From assembly GCA_013140605.1 (NCBI GenBank), contig JABFSL010000077.1:1-34573 (forward strand): DNA of 34,573 nt, given 5' to 3'. Source of the DNA: Anaerolineales bacterium. Its GTDB lineage: Bacteria; Chloroflexota; Anaerolineae; Anaerolineales; Villigracilaceae. Below are positions 7,151-15,181 of the stretch, piece by piece. How positions within the stretch are numbered: the stretch's first letter is position 1; every line of letters begins with the position of its first letter. A program made the position numbers and the translations under genes. The notes below the pieces were generated by a model, which was given only the letters and a program-made list of their open reading frames with translations, was not told the DNA's origin and ran no database searches.

Positions 7151-8194
7151 ATGCACTACAAACTCGCACTTATCGGTTTCGGTAATGTCGCCCGCGCACT
7201 CGCACGCTTGTTGATCCGCAAGCAGGAACTGCTCAAGAGTCAACATGATGTCACATTTTCATTCACAGGCATTGCCACAGGCAGCCACGGATTCGCCGTG
7301 AATCCAAATGGCCTCGATATTCAAAAAGCCCTCGAACTCGTCGAAAACGGAAAATCAATTTCCTTGCTATCAGTAATTGATGTAACAGATTCAATGGCTG
7401 TCATCAACAACTCCCAGGCCGATGTCATGTTCGAGAATTCCCCTGTCAACACGCTGACGGGTCAGCCCGCGCTGGGTCATATCCGCGCGGCGCTGAACCT
7501 GAATATGCATGCCATCACCGCCAACAAAGGCCCCGTCGTTCATGGCTACCGTGAGTTGACCGCGCTTGCAAGATCCAAAGGCAAACGCTTCGGTTTTGAA
7601 TCCACAGTATTGGGCGGCGCGCCTGTGTTTTCTTTATACCGTGAAGCCTTCCCGCTTGCAGAGCTTGCTTCGATCAAAGGCATCTTCAACGCCACAACCA
7701 ATGTCATTCTCACGCTCATGGAAAATGGCGAAGCGTATGATGACGCGGTTAAGTATGCCCAATCCATTGGGCTGGCTGAAACTGATCCCACCAACGATGT
7801 CGACGGCTGGGATGCAGCCATCAAAGTCGCGGCACTGGTTACCGTGCTGATGGATACACCCATGACTCCACAGCAGGTGAATCCCACTGGCATTCGCGGC
7901 ATCACTCCTGAAATGATCGCCAAAGCTAAAGCTGAAGGCAAACGCTATAAATTAGTCTGCTCTGCTGAAAAGGTTGGGGATAAAGTTACAGCCAGTGTTT
8001 CTCCTCAGTTAGTGGACTCAACATCTCCGCTATACGGCATGATGAATTCCAGCACCGGCATCACCTTTAGAACTGATGTCATTCTCGATTACTCGATCTC
8101 GCTTTCTGAAAAACCCGGCATGAAGGGCGGCCCTGTTGAAACGGCGTATGGGTTGTTTGCAGATTTTGCGAGTATAGCGAGTGCGGTAAAGTAG
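7151..8194 (+). CDS. hom: Homoserine dehydrogenase (short form, no ACT domain)
   Basis: 347 residues from the ATG at 7151, with AAGGAGAA just upstream. The frame stays open to 7037 through the repeat, which is not coding. Rossmann start LALIGFGNVARALARLL binds NAD(P)H; ITANKGPVVH, STVLGGAPV and FNATTNVILTLME follow. The family signature around AETDPTNDVDGWDAAIKVAAL carries the catalytic/substrate-binding Glu, Asp and Lys. It reduces aspartate semialdehyde to homoserine, the branch point to Thr and Met. The common ACT regulatory domain is absent, as in the ~340-residue class, so Thr feedback through ACT is not expected. A strong terminator follows at 8202, so it ends a transcription unit that may begin at the DUF3090 gene. 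Confidence 0.92.
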   Translation: MHYKLALIGFGNVARALARLLIRKQELLKSQHDVTFSFTGIATGSHGFAVNPNGLDIQKALELVENGKSISLLSVIDVTDSMAVINNSQADVMFENSPVNTLTGQPALGHIRAALNLNMHAITANKGPVVHGYRELTALARSKGKRFGFESTVLGGAPVFSLYREAFPLAELASIKGIFNATTNVILTLMENGEAYDDAVKYAQSIGLAETDPTNDVDGWDAAIKVAALVTVLMDTPMTPQQVNPTGIRGITPEMIAKAKAEGKRYKLVCSAEKVGDKVTASVSPQLVDSTSPLYGMMNSSTGITFRTDVILDYSISLSEKPGMKGGPVETAYGLFADFASIASAVK

Positions 8195-8201
8195 AAAACG
8201 T

Positions 8202-8243
8202 AAACCTCCGAGTTCGGTCTACAAAGAACTCGGAGGTTTTTAT
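8202..8243 (+). terminator. Intrinsic terminator after homoserine dehydrogenase
   Basis: Perfect 14-bp stem AAACCTCCGAGTTC / GAACTCGGAGGTTT with a 10-nt loop, then a T-run. Confidence 0.9.
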
Positions 8244-8275
8244 TTTAGAACATAGTTTCTGTTATACTCGCACTA

Positions 8276-8352
8276 TGTCATTCTGAGCCGCGCTTTTGCT
8301 CTTTGCGGCGACACTTGCGCCGCACGCAAGTGCAGGTGAGTGAAGGGTGACA
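8276..8352. repeat. 'TGTCATTCTGAGC' hairpin repeat ahead of radA
   Basis: Outer TGTCA/TGACA ends with an inner perfect stem CACTTGCG (8312-8319) / CGCAAGTG (8325-8332). It ends 15 bp before the radA start. It is a different family from the GTCATTGCGAGG elements. Confidence 0.55.
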
Positions 8353-8367
8353 TTACAAAGGTGAATC

Positions 8368-9789
8368 ATGGCAAAAACAAAAACACATACCCGTTATGTC
8401 TGTCAGCAATGTGGACGCGTCGCCGCTTCGTATATGGGCAAATGTCCGCAGTGCTCTTCGTTTAATAGCATGGTGGAGGAAGTCGTCCACGAAGAACCTG
8501 TCAGCAAGGGACCGGCAAATGTCCGAGGGCTGAGCGGCCGCTCGATTCCGCGCCCCATTGACGAGGTCGGGGGGGATGCGGAGGATCGAGTCCACTTGCC
8601 GATCGGCGAGTTTTCGCGCGTTCTCGGCGGCGGAATCGTGCTCGGCTCCATTGTCCTCATTGGCGGCGACCCTGGCATTGGCAAATCCACGTTGATGCTG
8701 CAAATGGCAATGGAGATGGCGGACACGCAGCGCGTGCTGTATGTTTCGGGCGAAGAGTCTGAACGGCAGATCAAAATGCGCGCAGTGCGTTTATTAAATG
8801 GTAAGAAGGATTTGCCGAAAAATCTTTTGCTGGTGACGGAGACGAATCTTGAAGTGATCCTGAACCACGTCAGCGAACTCAAACCTGACCTGCTTATTGT
8901 TGACTCGATCCAGACAGTTTATTTATCTGAATTGGATTCGTCGGCGGGCTCGGTTTCGCAGGTGCGCGAGTGCGCGTCACATTTGCGTGAGTTGGCGAAG
9001 TCCACAGGCGTTTCTGTTTTCCTGATCGGGCATGTGACCAAGGAAGGCGCGATTGCAGGTCCGCGTGTGTTGGAACATATTGTGGATACTGTTCTATATT
9101 TGGAAGGCGATAGATTCCAAGCCTACCGTTTGCTGCGCTCGGTCAAGAATCGTTTCGGCGCAACCGCCGAAGTGGGGGTCTTCGAAATGCGCGAAGGCGG
9201 GCTGGTTGAAGTGACAAATCCATCCGAGGCGTTTCTTGCGGAGCGTTTGGTCAATGCGGCAGGCTCAACCATTGCGGTAACAATGGAAGGCACGCGGCCT
9301 ATATTGGTTGAAATTCAGGGATTAACTTCCCCAACACAATTTGGAAATGCGCGCCGAACACCGAATGGAATCGACTTCAATCGCTTGCTATTGATCTCGG
9401 CTGTCTTGACCCGCCGCGTGGGATTAAAACTTTCAGAACAGGATGTCTTTGTCAACGTGGTGGGCGGCATTCAAATTGACGAACCCGCCGCTGACCTCGC
9501 GATTGCCGCCGCAATTGCCTCTTCATGGAAGGATGTTCCAGTCCGCGCTGAAGCCGTGCTGATCGGTGAGATCGGTCTGGCGGGTGAGTTGCGTATGCCA
9601 GGTCAAATGGTGGCGCGTTTGCGTGAAGCTCAAAAACTGGGATTCAAAACTGCCATCGTGCCGAAAGCCATTCGTCAGGGCGAGGCGTATCCAAAAGGGA
9701 TTGAGATCATTGAAGTCCGTTCGCTGGATCAGGCCTTGCATGTGGCGTTGAAATTGCCTGAGCCTGCGCGAGCGAAAAAATCCGAATAG
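8368..9789 (+). CDS. radA: DNA repair protein RadA/Sms
   Basis: 473 residues, the usual RadA length. N-terminal C4 zinc finger (Cys12, Cys15, Cys26, Cys29), Walker A GGDPGIGKST at 99-108, Walker B LLIVDS near 175-180, the RadA-specific KNRFG motif at 260-264, and a C-terminal Lon-protease-like domain (QDVFVNVVGGIQIDEPAADLAIAAA). RadA is a RecA-like, DnaB-type helicase that drives branch migration in recombinational repair and processing of stalled forks. All the motifs needed for ATP use and DNA translocation are intact. AAAGGTG precedes the ATG at 8368. It lies between a terminator (8202) and a terminator-like hairpin (9802), so it is probably a single-gene unit. Confidence 0.96.
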   Translation: MAKTKTHTRYVCQQCGRVAASYMGKCPQCSSFNSMVEEVVHEEPVSKGPANVRGLSGRSIPRPIDEVGGDAEDRVHLPIGEFSRVLGGGIVLGSIVLIGGDPGIGKSTLMLQMAMEMADTQRVLYVSGEESERQIKMRAVRLLNGKKDLPKNLLLVTETNLEVILNHVSELKPDLLIVDSIQTVYLSELDSSAGSVSQVRECASHLRELAKSTGVSVFLIGHVTKEGAIAGPRVLEHIVDTVLYLEGDRFQAYRLLRSVKNRFGATAEVGVFEMREGGLVEVTNPSEAFLAERLVNAAGSTIAVTMEGTRPILVEIQGLTSPTQFGNARRTPNGIDFNRLLLISAVLTRRVGLKLSEQDVFVNVVGGIQIDEPAADLAIAAAIASSWKDVPVRAEAVLIGEIGLAGELRMPGQMVARLREAQKLGFKTAIVPKAIRQGEAYPKGIEIIEVRSLDQALHVALKLPEPARAKKSE

Positions 9790-9801
9790 AAAATAAACTT
9801 C

Positions 9802-9836
9802 ATTCCTTTTTCCTTCATGGAGAGAGGAATTTTTTT
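9802..9836 (+). terminator. Probable intrinsic terminator after radA
   Basis: ATTCC...TCC / GGA...GGAAT stem with small internal loop, followed by TTTTTTT. The stem is weaker than the others in this window. Confidence 0.6.
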
Positions 9837-9887
9837 GCAACCATTCCCGCCTTCATAGCGTATATTTGCCAGAAGGAGATCTTTATA

Positions 9888-10730
9888 ATGAATACAAAAA
9901 TTATTTCAGCATTTCTCGCGCTCGCATTAGCCAGCATGGCCTGCGGATTTGAACTGCCCAAAGCGCCTGAGCCTGGCCCCGAAGTCACAGAAAATATATC
10001 GGTGCCAACCCCCGATGGCGACAATGTCAATCTCAAACTTTCATTTGGCGCTGGCGAAATGACCCTGGCACCCGGCGCTGATCAACTCGTGGATGGCACA
10101 GCCACCTATAATTATTCCGCGTTTAAGCCCATTGTCACGATAGATGGAAGCGATATTCAGGTGGGAATGAGCGATGTGAATTTCAATTCTTTTCCCTCAT
10201 TCAATAACCTCAAAAATATATGGGATCTTAAATTGGGTGATACGCCCATGGATCTGAGCATTGAGGCTGGCGCATATACAGGCACTTTTGAACTTGGCAG
10301 CCTCGCGCTTAATACCCTGACCATTAAAGATGGCGCGGCGGAAGTTGAGCTTGCTTTTTCGGAGCCCAACTTAACCGAGATGTCCATTCTCCAATATGGA
10401 ACGGGCGCCTCCAACGTAAAAATGATCGGTCTTGCAAACGCCAATTTCTCCCTGATGGATTTTTCATCCGGCGCGGGAGATTACACACTCGATTTTTCCG
10501 GTGATCTCAAACGAGACGCTTCGATCACAATTTCCAGCGGATTAAGCAATATGATCATCGTTGTGCCTGAGGGCGTGAACGCGGTTGTTACCGTGGATAG
10601 CGGCGCGTCGAACATCAACGCAGGTTCAGGCTGGGAGCAGGATGGAAAAACCTATACACAAAGCGGCGAAGGGCCAACGCTTACGTTTGTGATCAATATC
10701 GGCGCGGGAAATGTGACTTTAACGAAATAG
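9888..10730 (+). CDS. Toast-rack family lipoprotein
   Basis: 280 residues. Residues 1-19 are a lipoprotein signal ending LASMAC, with Cys19 the predicted lipidated residue. The rest is repetitive beta structure with evenly spaced Gly/Asp turns: LSFGAGEMTLAPGADQLVDGTATYN near the start, and later LANANFSLMDFSSGAGDYTLDFSG and TISSGLSNMIIVVPEGVNAVVTVDSG. This matches the toast-rack N-terminal domain plus the LiaF/DUF2154-type C-terminal beta domain. Such proteins are surface-anchored and of uncertain role; some relatives take part in cell-envelope stress. AGAAGGAG stands upstream of the ATG. It is bounded by terminators on both sides. Fold family likely; function unknown. Confidence 0.75.
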   Translation: MNTKIISAFLALALASMACGFELPKAPEPGPEVTENISVPTPDGDNVNLKLSFGAGEMTLAPGADQLVDGTATYNYSAFKPIVTIDGSDIQVGMSDVNFNSFPSFNNLKNIWDLKLGDTPMDLSIEAGAYTGTFELGSLALNTLTIKDGAAEVELAFSEPNLTEMSILQYGTGASNVKMIGLANANFSLMDFSSGAGDYTLDFSGDLKRDASITISSGLSNMIIVVPEGVNAVVTVDSGASNINAGSGWEQDGKTYTQSGEGPTLTFVINIGAGNVTLTK

Positions 10731-10749
10731 CGCGTGTCATCAAATCGGA

Positions 10750-10785
10750 CAATCCCATATCAATATTCGATATGGGATTGTTTTT
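10750..10785 (+). terminator. Intrinsic terminator after the toast-rack lipoprotein gene
   Basis: Perfect 12-bp stem CAATCCCATATC / GATATGGGATTG with a 7-nt loop, then TTTTTATTTA. Confidence 0.9.
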
Positions 10786-10939
10786 ATTTACCAGACAGGT
10801 AGAATGATCAGACAAAACCGACAATGACAGGCAACTTTTAGTAATTTCAGGGGTTGGAATTCGGAGAAAAAGGTCATATTTTATCCATGACCTACATCAC
10901 TTGCCTTGTAACAAGTTGCACAATAAAATCGTGTTAGTC

Positions 10940-10952
10940 GGTAAAGTTTACC
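10940..10952. promoter_or_regulatory. Candidate operator of the Rrf2 regulator gene
   Basis: Perfect palindrome GGTAAA-G-TTTACC, 18 bp ahead of the Rrf2-family start and just before its Shine-Dalgarno. Rrf2 regulators are dimers that commonly repress their own gene from such sites. Autoregulation is inferred. Confidence 0.45.
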
Positions 10953-10970
10953 TGTTTAAGAGAGGTTAGT

Positions 10971-11384
10971 ATGCAAATTACACGTCAAGCGGATTATGCT
11001 GTTCGAGCCGTGCTTCACCTTGCCCGCAACACTGATCAACGCACAGCAACAAGTGCCATTGCTGAAGAGCAGCGCATCCCGCCGTCTTTTCTAGCCAAGA
11101 TCGTTTCTCAATTATCCATCGCCGGGTTGTTGCACACATCCCGCGGCGCACGCGGCGGTGTAACCCTTGCCCGCGCGGCAAAAGATATTACATTGCTCGA
11201 AGTGGTTGAAGCCATAGACGGCCCCATTCAACTGAACGAATGTGTCGGTGATAACAACACGTGCTCTTTCGATGATGATTGTCCCTTGCGCCCGGTATGG
11301 TGTGATGCGCAGGAGGAATTAGTGGGCAGGTTAAGGGGTACAAATTTTGCAGATATGATATTGAAGGATCAGGTTTCTTTGTAA
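10971..11384 (+). CDS. Rrf2-family transcriptional regulator, probable Fe-S sensor
   Basis: 137 residues. N-terminus MQITRQADYAVRAVLHLA and the winged helix with IPPSFLAKIVSQLSIAGLLHTSRGARGGVTLA are textbook Rrf2 (IscR, NsrR, CymR, RsrR). The cluster-binding loop holds four cysteines at 91, 98, 104 and 111 (ECVGDNNTC, DDDCPLRPVWC); IscR and NsrR use Cys at about 92-93, 98-99 and 104-105. It probably carries an Fe-S cluster and senses iron-sulfur status, nitric oxide or redox state. No isc/suf or nitrosative-stress gene lies beside it, so its regulon is elsewhere apart from its own promoter. GAGAGG precedes the ATG. A strong terminator follows, making it a monocistronic gene. Confidence 0.88.
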   Translation: MQITRQADYAVRAVLHLARNTDQRTATSAIAEEQRIPPSFLAKIVSQLSIAGLLHTSRGARGGVTLARAAKDITLLEVVEAIDGPIQLNECVGDNNTCSFDDDCPLRPVWCDAQEELVGRLRGTNFADMILKDQVSL

Positions 11385-11406
11385 AGGCGCGAACTCGATG
11401 ATGATG

Positions 11407-11443
11407 AAGCCTCCCGGCTATAATAGCCAGGAGGCTTTTTTAT
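11407..11443 (+). terminator. Intrinsic terminator after the Rrf2 gene
   Basis: AAGCCTCC..GGCTA-TAA-TAGCC..GGAGGCTT with one mismatch, then TTTTTATTT. The same hairpin with small changes recurs at 12404, as part of the tandem duplication. Confidence 0.9.
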
Positions 11444-11468
11444 TTCTTATCAATGTAAACATCCTCGC

Positions 11469-11545
11469 TTCGACGCGAAACTTAAAACAAATAACCTAAT
11501 ACGGCGTGACTAATTCTTTCAGCAGAATAATCCAAAAATGCAGAT
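11469..11545 (+). repeat. Duplicated leader, copy 1
   Basis: Matches 12516-12594 along its length (cttcg.cgcgaaacttaaaac, then aattctttcagcagaa, then atccaaaaat). With the preceding terminator and following gene it forms one unit of a tandem duplication. Confidence 0.75.
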
Positions 11546-11560
11546 GGGAAGGGTGCTATT

Positions 11561-12382
11561 ATGAAAATCAAAAATTACATCACGGGTTCCATTCTATTTT
11601 TCACCATGTTGGCGTGTGTTGTTCCGGGCCTGAGCCAGCCCGCTGCTCCCCCCGCCTTTGACCTGGACGCGATCTCCACCGTAGTGGTGTTGACCGCAGA
11701 TGCGCTTGAGGCACAAAGCGCTGTTGCGGCGACACCGACTCTCTTTGAAACATCCACCCCCACTATTGTGCCTGCTGAACCTGTCACAGCGACGCCCAAA
11801 GTATCATTATCAGGAACCTCGCTGCTCTTGCGCGATGACCAGACCACCGTTTTCACAGATCGTCAGGCCGGGGTCGAATTAATACTCCCTGCCGGCTGGA
11901 TGCCGATACGCGTCAATGAGCAGGAATATCTTGACGCTTTTTCATCCAATGCCGCAGCTGACCTGGCGATTCGCGAGCGCCTGAATCGAATCCAAACTTT
12001 TGATCCTGCCTGGTTTCGTTTGGATGCCATTGACGTTCAAGCTGGGCATGTTATTAATGGGGCGCCAACATTTATGAGCGTTATCTTTCAGCAAAACGAT
12101 TCTCGTAGTTTGGAAGAAGTAGCCAGGGACGAGAAGGTTAAGTCGTTTACGAACTATAAATCCATATCTTCAGGCTATCAACAGGCAGTCAATGACATAA
12201 AAATACTGGTCGTTGAACAAAGCTGGGCTGTTACCACAGGTACAACCTATTACAAAGGTGTATTTTTCAAGATTCCTTCAGGGCTTGTCGTGCTTGATTT
12301 TTACGCACCGCTTGAGTTTAAAGATACTGTGCTGCCGGACTTTGAAAAGGTTGTTAACAGCCTCGTTTTACTCAATCCATAA
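11561..12382 (+). CDS. Lipoprotein of unknown function, tandem paralogue 1
   Basis: 273 residues. Lipoprotein signal ending FTMLAC (Cys19), then CVVPGLSQP and a helical segment FDLDAISTVVVLTADALEAQSAVAATPT. A Thr/Pro-rich linker leads to a C-terminal domain from about residue 100, beginning TDRQAGVELILPAGWMPI and ending YYKGVFFKIPSGLVVLDFYAP...FEKVVNSL. The 'GVELILPAGW' start and the closing 'FEKVVNSL' resemble PsbP/DcrB-like single-domain lipoproteins that begin with 'F.i..P.GW' and end with 'f..i..Sf'; I cannot confirm that. Its neighbour (12609-13448) is a diverged copy. GGGAAGGG stands upstream of the ATG. Function unknown. Confidence 0.7.
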   Translation: MKIKNYITGSILFFTMLACVVPGLSQPAAPPAFDLDAISTVVVLTADALEAQSAVAATPTLFETSTPTIVPAEPVTATPKVSLSGTSLLLRDDQTTVFTDRQAGVELILPAGWMPIRVNEQEYLDAFSSNAAADLAIRERLNRIQTFDPAWFRLDAIDVQAGHVINGAPTFMSVIFQQNDSRSLEEVARDEKVKSFTNYKSISSGYQQAVNDIKILVVEQSWAVTTGTTYYKGVFFKIPSGLVVLDFYAPLEFKDTVLPDFEKVVNSLVLLNP

Positions 12383-12403
12383 TTAAAGGCAATATCTCTG
12401 CGG

Positions 12404-12439
12404 ATACCTCTCGGCTATAATAGCCGGGAGGTATTTTTA
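12404..12439 (+). terminator. Intrinsic terminator after lipoprotein paralogue 1
   Basis: ATACCTC.CGGCTA-TAA-TAGCCG.GAGGTAT then TTTTAT. It is a near copy of the terminator at 11407. Confidence 0.9.
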
Positions 12440-12515
12440 TTTCATAATAATATGAATGCCCAAAGTTTTTTCAACCATCAGTTTGGTTGCGGAAAGAATA
12501 ATGTTTCATAACCGG

Positions 12516-12594
12516 CTTCGGCGCGAAACTTAAAACGATTAACCCGATCGCGGAGTGACCAATTCTTTCAGCAGAACGATCCAAAAATACAGAC
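12516..12594 (+). repeat. Duplicated leader, copy 2
   Basis: Second copy of the leader at 11469-11545. It ends just before the AGGAGG Shine-Dalgarno of the second paralogue. Confidence 0.75.
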
Positions 12595-12608
12595 AGGAGG
12601 ATGTCATT

Positions 12609-13448
12609 GTGAAAACTAAAAACTACATCACGAGTTCAATACTATTGCTTGCCGTAATGGCATGTGTCGTTCCCGGCTTGAGCCAGCCGTCTGTTTCCCC
12701 AGCCTTTGATCCAGGCGCACTTTCCACGGTCGTTGGGTTGACTGCAAACGCAGCCGTAACACAAACTGCCGTGGCCGCACAGCCCCTGTCTACGGAAGCT
12801 GTATCCGGTGACGCTATGCCCAGCTTGACTGAAACTGCCGCCACTACTCTTGAACAGTTGCCCGACGGAAGCACGAAATATATGGATAGTGAAGCCGGGT
12901 TTGAAGTTGTCTTTCCTTCAGGATGGCTGACTCTTCGCGCGAATTCGGATGAATTCAATTCTGCTCTTAAGAAGGAAGCGGCTAAGAATGAATTGTTGCG
13001 TGCCCAAATGGAATTGGATCTCGCTGAATACGAACCTGGTACTCACAGGTTGTATTCCTATCCCCTGCGGCCGGATATCGAGAAAAATTTCGCTTTTGGA
13101 TTCTCCAAACTTAAATGGGACTCGGAGGATTCCGTACCCATTAATGAGAATTCCATGGGAGAGCTTGTTCGGGGTCTTGAGTCTTCAGGGGCGATTCCAG
13201 GACTTCGAGTGGATACCGCACAATTATATGAAAACGGGAATCAGGTAAAAGTGATCGAAGTCGGCGGGCAATTTTCGTTCAGCAATGATCTGGGAGAGAT
13301 CATCCCATTTTATTATTCAGCCGTGTTTTTTAAACCCTCCAATGGTTCTACCGTTCGCATATCCTTGGTGTATTTAAAGGATTACAAGCTGCCAATATAC
13401 GAAGATGTAACCTCAGTAATCAACTCGATCAAATTATTGGATGAGTAA
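12609..13448 (+). CDS. Lipoprotein of unknown function, tandem paralogue 2
   Basis: 279 residues from a GTG at 12609, chosen because AGGAGG ends 8 nt upstream and because this start aligns with the ATG of paralogue 1 (MKTKNYIT versus MKIKNYIT). The lipoprotein signal ends AVMAC (Cys19), then VVPGLSQPSVSPAFDPGALSTVV-like helix, linker, and the C-terminal domain starting MDSEAGFEVVFPSGWLTLR and ending YEDVTSVINSIKLL. The signal peptide and helix are much better conserved with paralogue 1 than the C-terminal domain, which suggests relaxed or diversifying change after duplication. Function unknown. Confidence 0.72.
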   Translation: MKTKNYITSSILLLAVMACVVPGLSQPSVSPAFDPGALSTVVGLTANAAVTQTAVAAQPLSTEAVSGDAMPSLTETAATTLEQLPDGSTKYMDSEAGFEVVFPSGWLTLRANSDEFNSALKKEAAKNELLRAQMELDLAEYEPGTHRLYSYPLRPDIEKNFAFGFSKLKWDSEDSVPINENSMGELVRGLESSGAIPGLRVDTAQLYENGNQVKVIEVGGQFSFSNDLGEIIPFYYSAVFFKPSNGSTVRISLVYLKDYKLPIYEDVTSVINSIKLLDE

Positions 13449-13467
13449 AATATTTTAGATCAATGTT

Positions 13468-13500
13468 TCCTCGCGACACATAATTACTGCGAGGATATTT
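13468..13500 (+). terminator. Weak hairpin between lipoprotein paralogue 2 and hutU
   Basis: TCCTCGC (13468-13474) / GCGAGGA (13489-13495), 7 bp with a 14-nt loop, then TATTTATAT. It ends 18 bp before hutU, so it may act as terminator or leader hairpin. Confidence 0.4.
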
Positions 13501-13517
13501 ATATAAAGGAGTACATA

Positions 13518-15179
13518 ATGTCCACATCCCGTGTTATCCGTGCGCCGCGCGGCACACAACTGACCTGCAAGAACTGGCTCTCCGAAGCCGCCTATCGCAT
13601 GATCCAAAATAACCTTGACCCCGAAGTTGCCGAGAAACCCGAAGATCTCGTCGTCTACGGCGGACGCGGGAAGGCCGCGCGTAATTGGGAATCATTTGAT
13701 GCAATTCTCGAATCGCTGAAAAATCTTGAAGAAGATGAGACCCTGCTCGTGCAATCGGGTAAGCCGGTCATTGTTTTCAAATCGCATAAGGATGCGCCAA
13801 AAGTTTTAATTGCAAATTCAAACATCGTGCCGCATTGGGCCACCTGGGAAAAGTTCGATGAGCTGGATAAAAAAGGACTCATCATGTACGGCCAGATGAC
13901 CGCTGGCTCGTGGATTTACATCGGCACGCAGGGAATTTTGCAGGGGACGTACGAGACCTTCGGCGCACTTGCCAAACTCAAAGGCTGGGATTCGCTCAAA
14001 GGAAAATTTGTTTTAACCGCGGGTCTCGGCGGAATGGGTGGCGCGCAGCCATTGTCCATCACCATGAACGAGGGCGTTGGCTTGGTCGTTGAAGTGGACC
14101 CTGAACGCGCCGAACGCCGCCGCGCAATTGGCTATGTGGATATGGTTGTGGATAACCTTGAAGAAGCCATGACTCTCGTGGAAGAAAATGTAAAAAATCA
14201 AATTCCAAAATCCATTGGGCTGATCGGCAATGCGGCAGATGTTTATAGCGAACTCTTTGCGCGCGGTGTCATCCCCGATGTGGTCACGGATCAAACTTCG
14301 GCACACGAAGCATTATTTTATGTTCCATCTGGATTAAGTATCACAGCTGCGAATCAACTGCGCGAGTCTGACCCTGAGAAATATAAAAAGATGGCAATGG
14401 ATTCCATGTCCACGCACGTGCAGGCCATGTTGAATTTCCAACGCGCCGGCGCGGAAGTTTTTGATTATGGAAATAATCTGCGCCAGCAGGCTTTCAACAA
14501 TGGCGTCAGTGACGCATTTGAATTCCCCGGCTTCGTGCCTGCTTATATTCGTCCGCTGTTTTGCGAAGGCAAGGGACCGTTTCGTTGGGTGGCGCTTTCG
14601 GGCGACCCAGAAGATATTTACACCACCGACAAAGCCATTATGGAATTATTCCCCGATGATGCGCACCTGCACCGTTGGATGAAAATGGCGCGTGAGAAAG
14701 TTCCGTTCCAGGGATTGCCCTCGCGTATCTGCTGGCTGGGTTATGGTGAACGCGCCAAGGCGGGATTGATGTTCAATGAACTCGTCGCAAGTGGAAAAGT
14801 AAAAGCGCCCATCGTCATTGGCCGCGATCATTTGGATTCAGGTTCTGTCGCGTCACCGAACCGCGAGACCGAAGCCATGAAAGACGGCTCGGATGCAATT
14901 TCAGATTGGGCGATTCTCAACGCGCTGATCAATGCCGTTGGCGGCGCGACCTGGGTTTCGTTCCATCACGGCGGCGGCGTGGGTATGGGCTACAGTCAGC
15001 ACGCGGGGCAGGTCATTGTCGCAGACGGAACCCCGGAAGCAGCTCTCAGATTGGAGCGTGTCCTTACAACAGATCCAGGCATGGGCGTGGCGCGACACGC
15101 TGACGCGGGTTATGAAATTGCCATTGACGCCGCAAAACGTCACGGGTTGAAAATGCCGATGCTGGGGAAATCATCTTGA
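13518..15179 (+). CDS. hutU: Urocanate hydratase
   Basis: 553 residues, the usual urocanase length. N-terminus [21 protein letters not shown]-like, then [39 protein letters not shown], the NAD-binding [13 protein letters not shown], and the urocanase signature [18 protein letters not shown] with the active-site Cys. The C-terminal [18 protein letters not shown] is also characteristic. It converts urocanate to imidazolonepropionate, the second step of histidine breakdown. HutH, HutI and HutG/HutF are not in the window, so the hut genes are dispersed here. AAAGGAG is upstream. The stop is followed within 3 bp by the next gene's ATG. Confidence 0.96.
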   Translation: MSTSRVIRAPRGTQLTCKNWLSEAAYRMIQNNLDPEVAEKPEDLVVYGGRGKAARNWESFDAILESLKNLEEDETLLVQSGKPVIVFKSHKDAPKVLIANSNIVPHWATWEKFDELDKKGLIMYGQMTAGSWIYIGTQGILQGTYETFGALAKLKGWDSLKGKFVLTAGLGGMGGAQPLSITMNEGVGLVVEVDPERAERRRAIGYVDMVVDNLEEAMTLVEENVKNQIPKSIGLIGNAADVYSELFARGVIPDVVTDQTSAHEALFYVPSGLSITAANQLRESDPEKYKKMAMDSMSTHVQAMLNFQRAGAEVFDYGNNLRQQAFNNGVSDAFEFPGFVPAYIRPLFCEGKGPFRWVALSGDPEDIYTTDKAIMELFPDDAHLHRWMKMAREKVPFQGLPSRICWLGYGERAKAGLMFNELVASGKVKAPIVIGRDHLDSGSVASPNRETEAMKDGSDAISDWAILNALINAVGGATWVSFHHGGGVGMGYSQHAGQVIVADGTPEAALRLERVLTTDPGMGVARHADAGYEIAIDAAKRHGLKMPMLGKSS

Positions 15180-15181
15180 AA

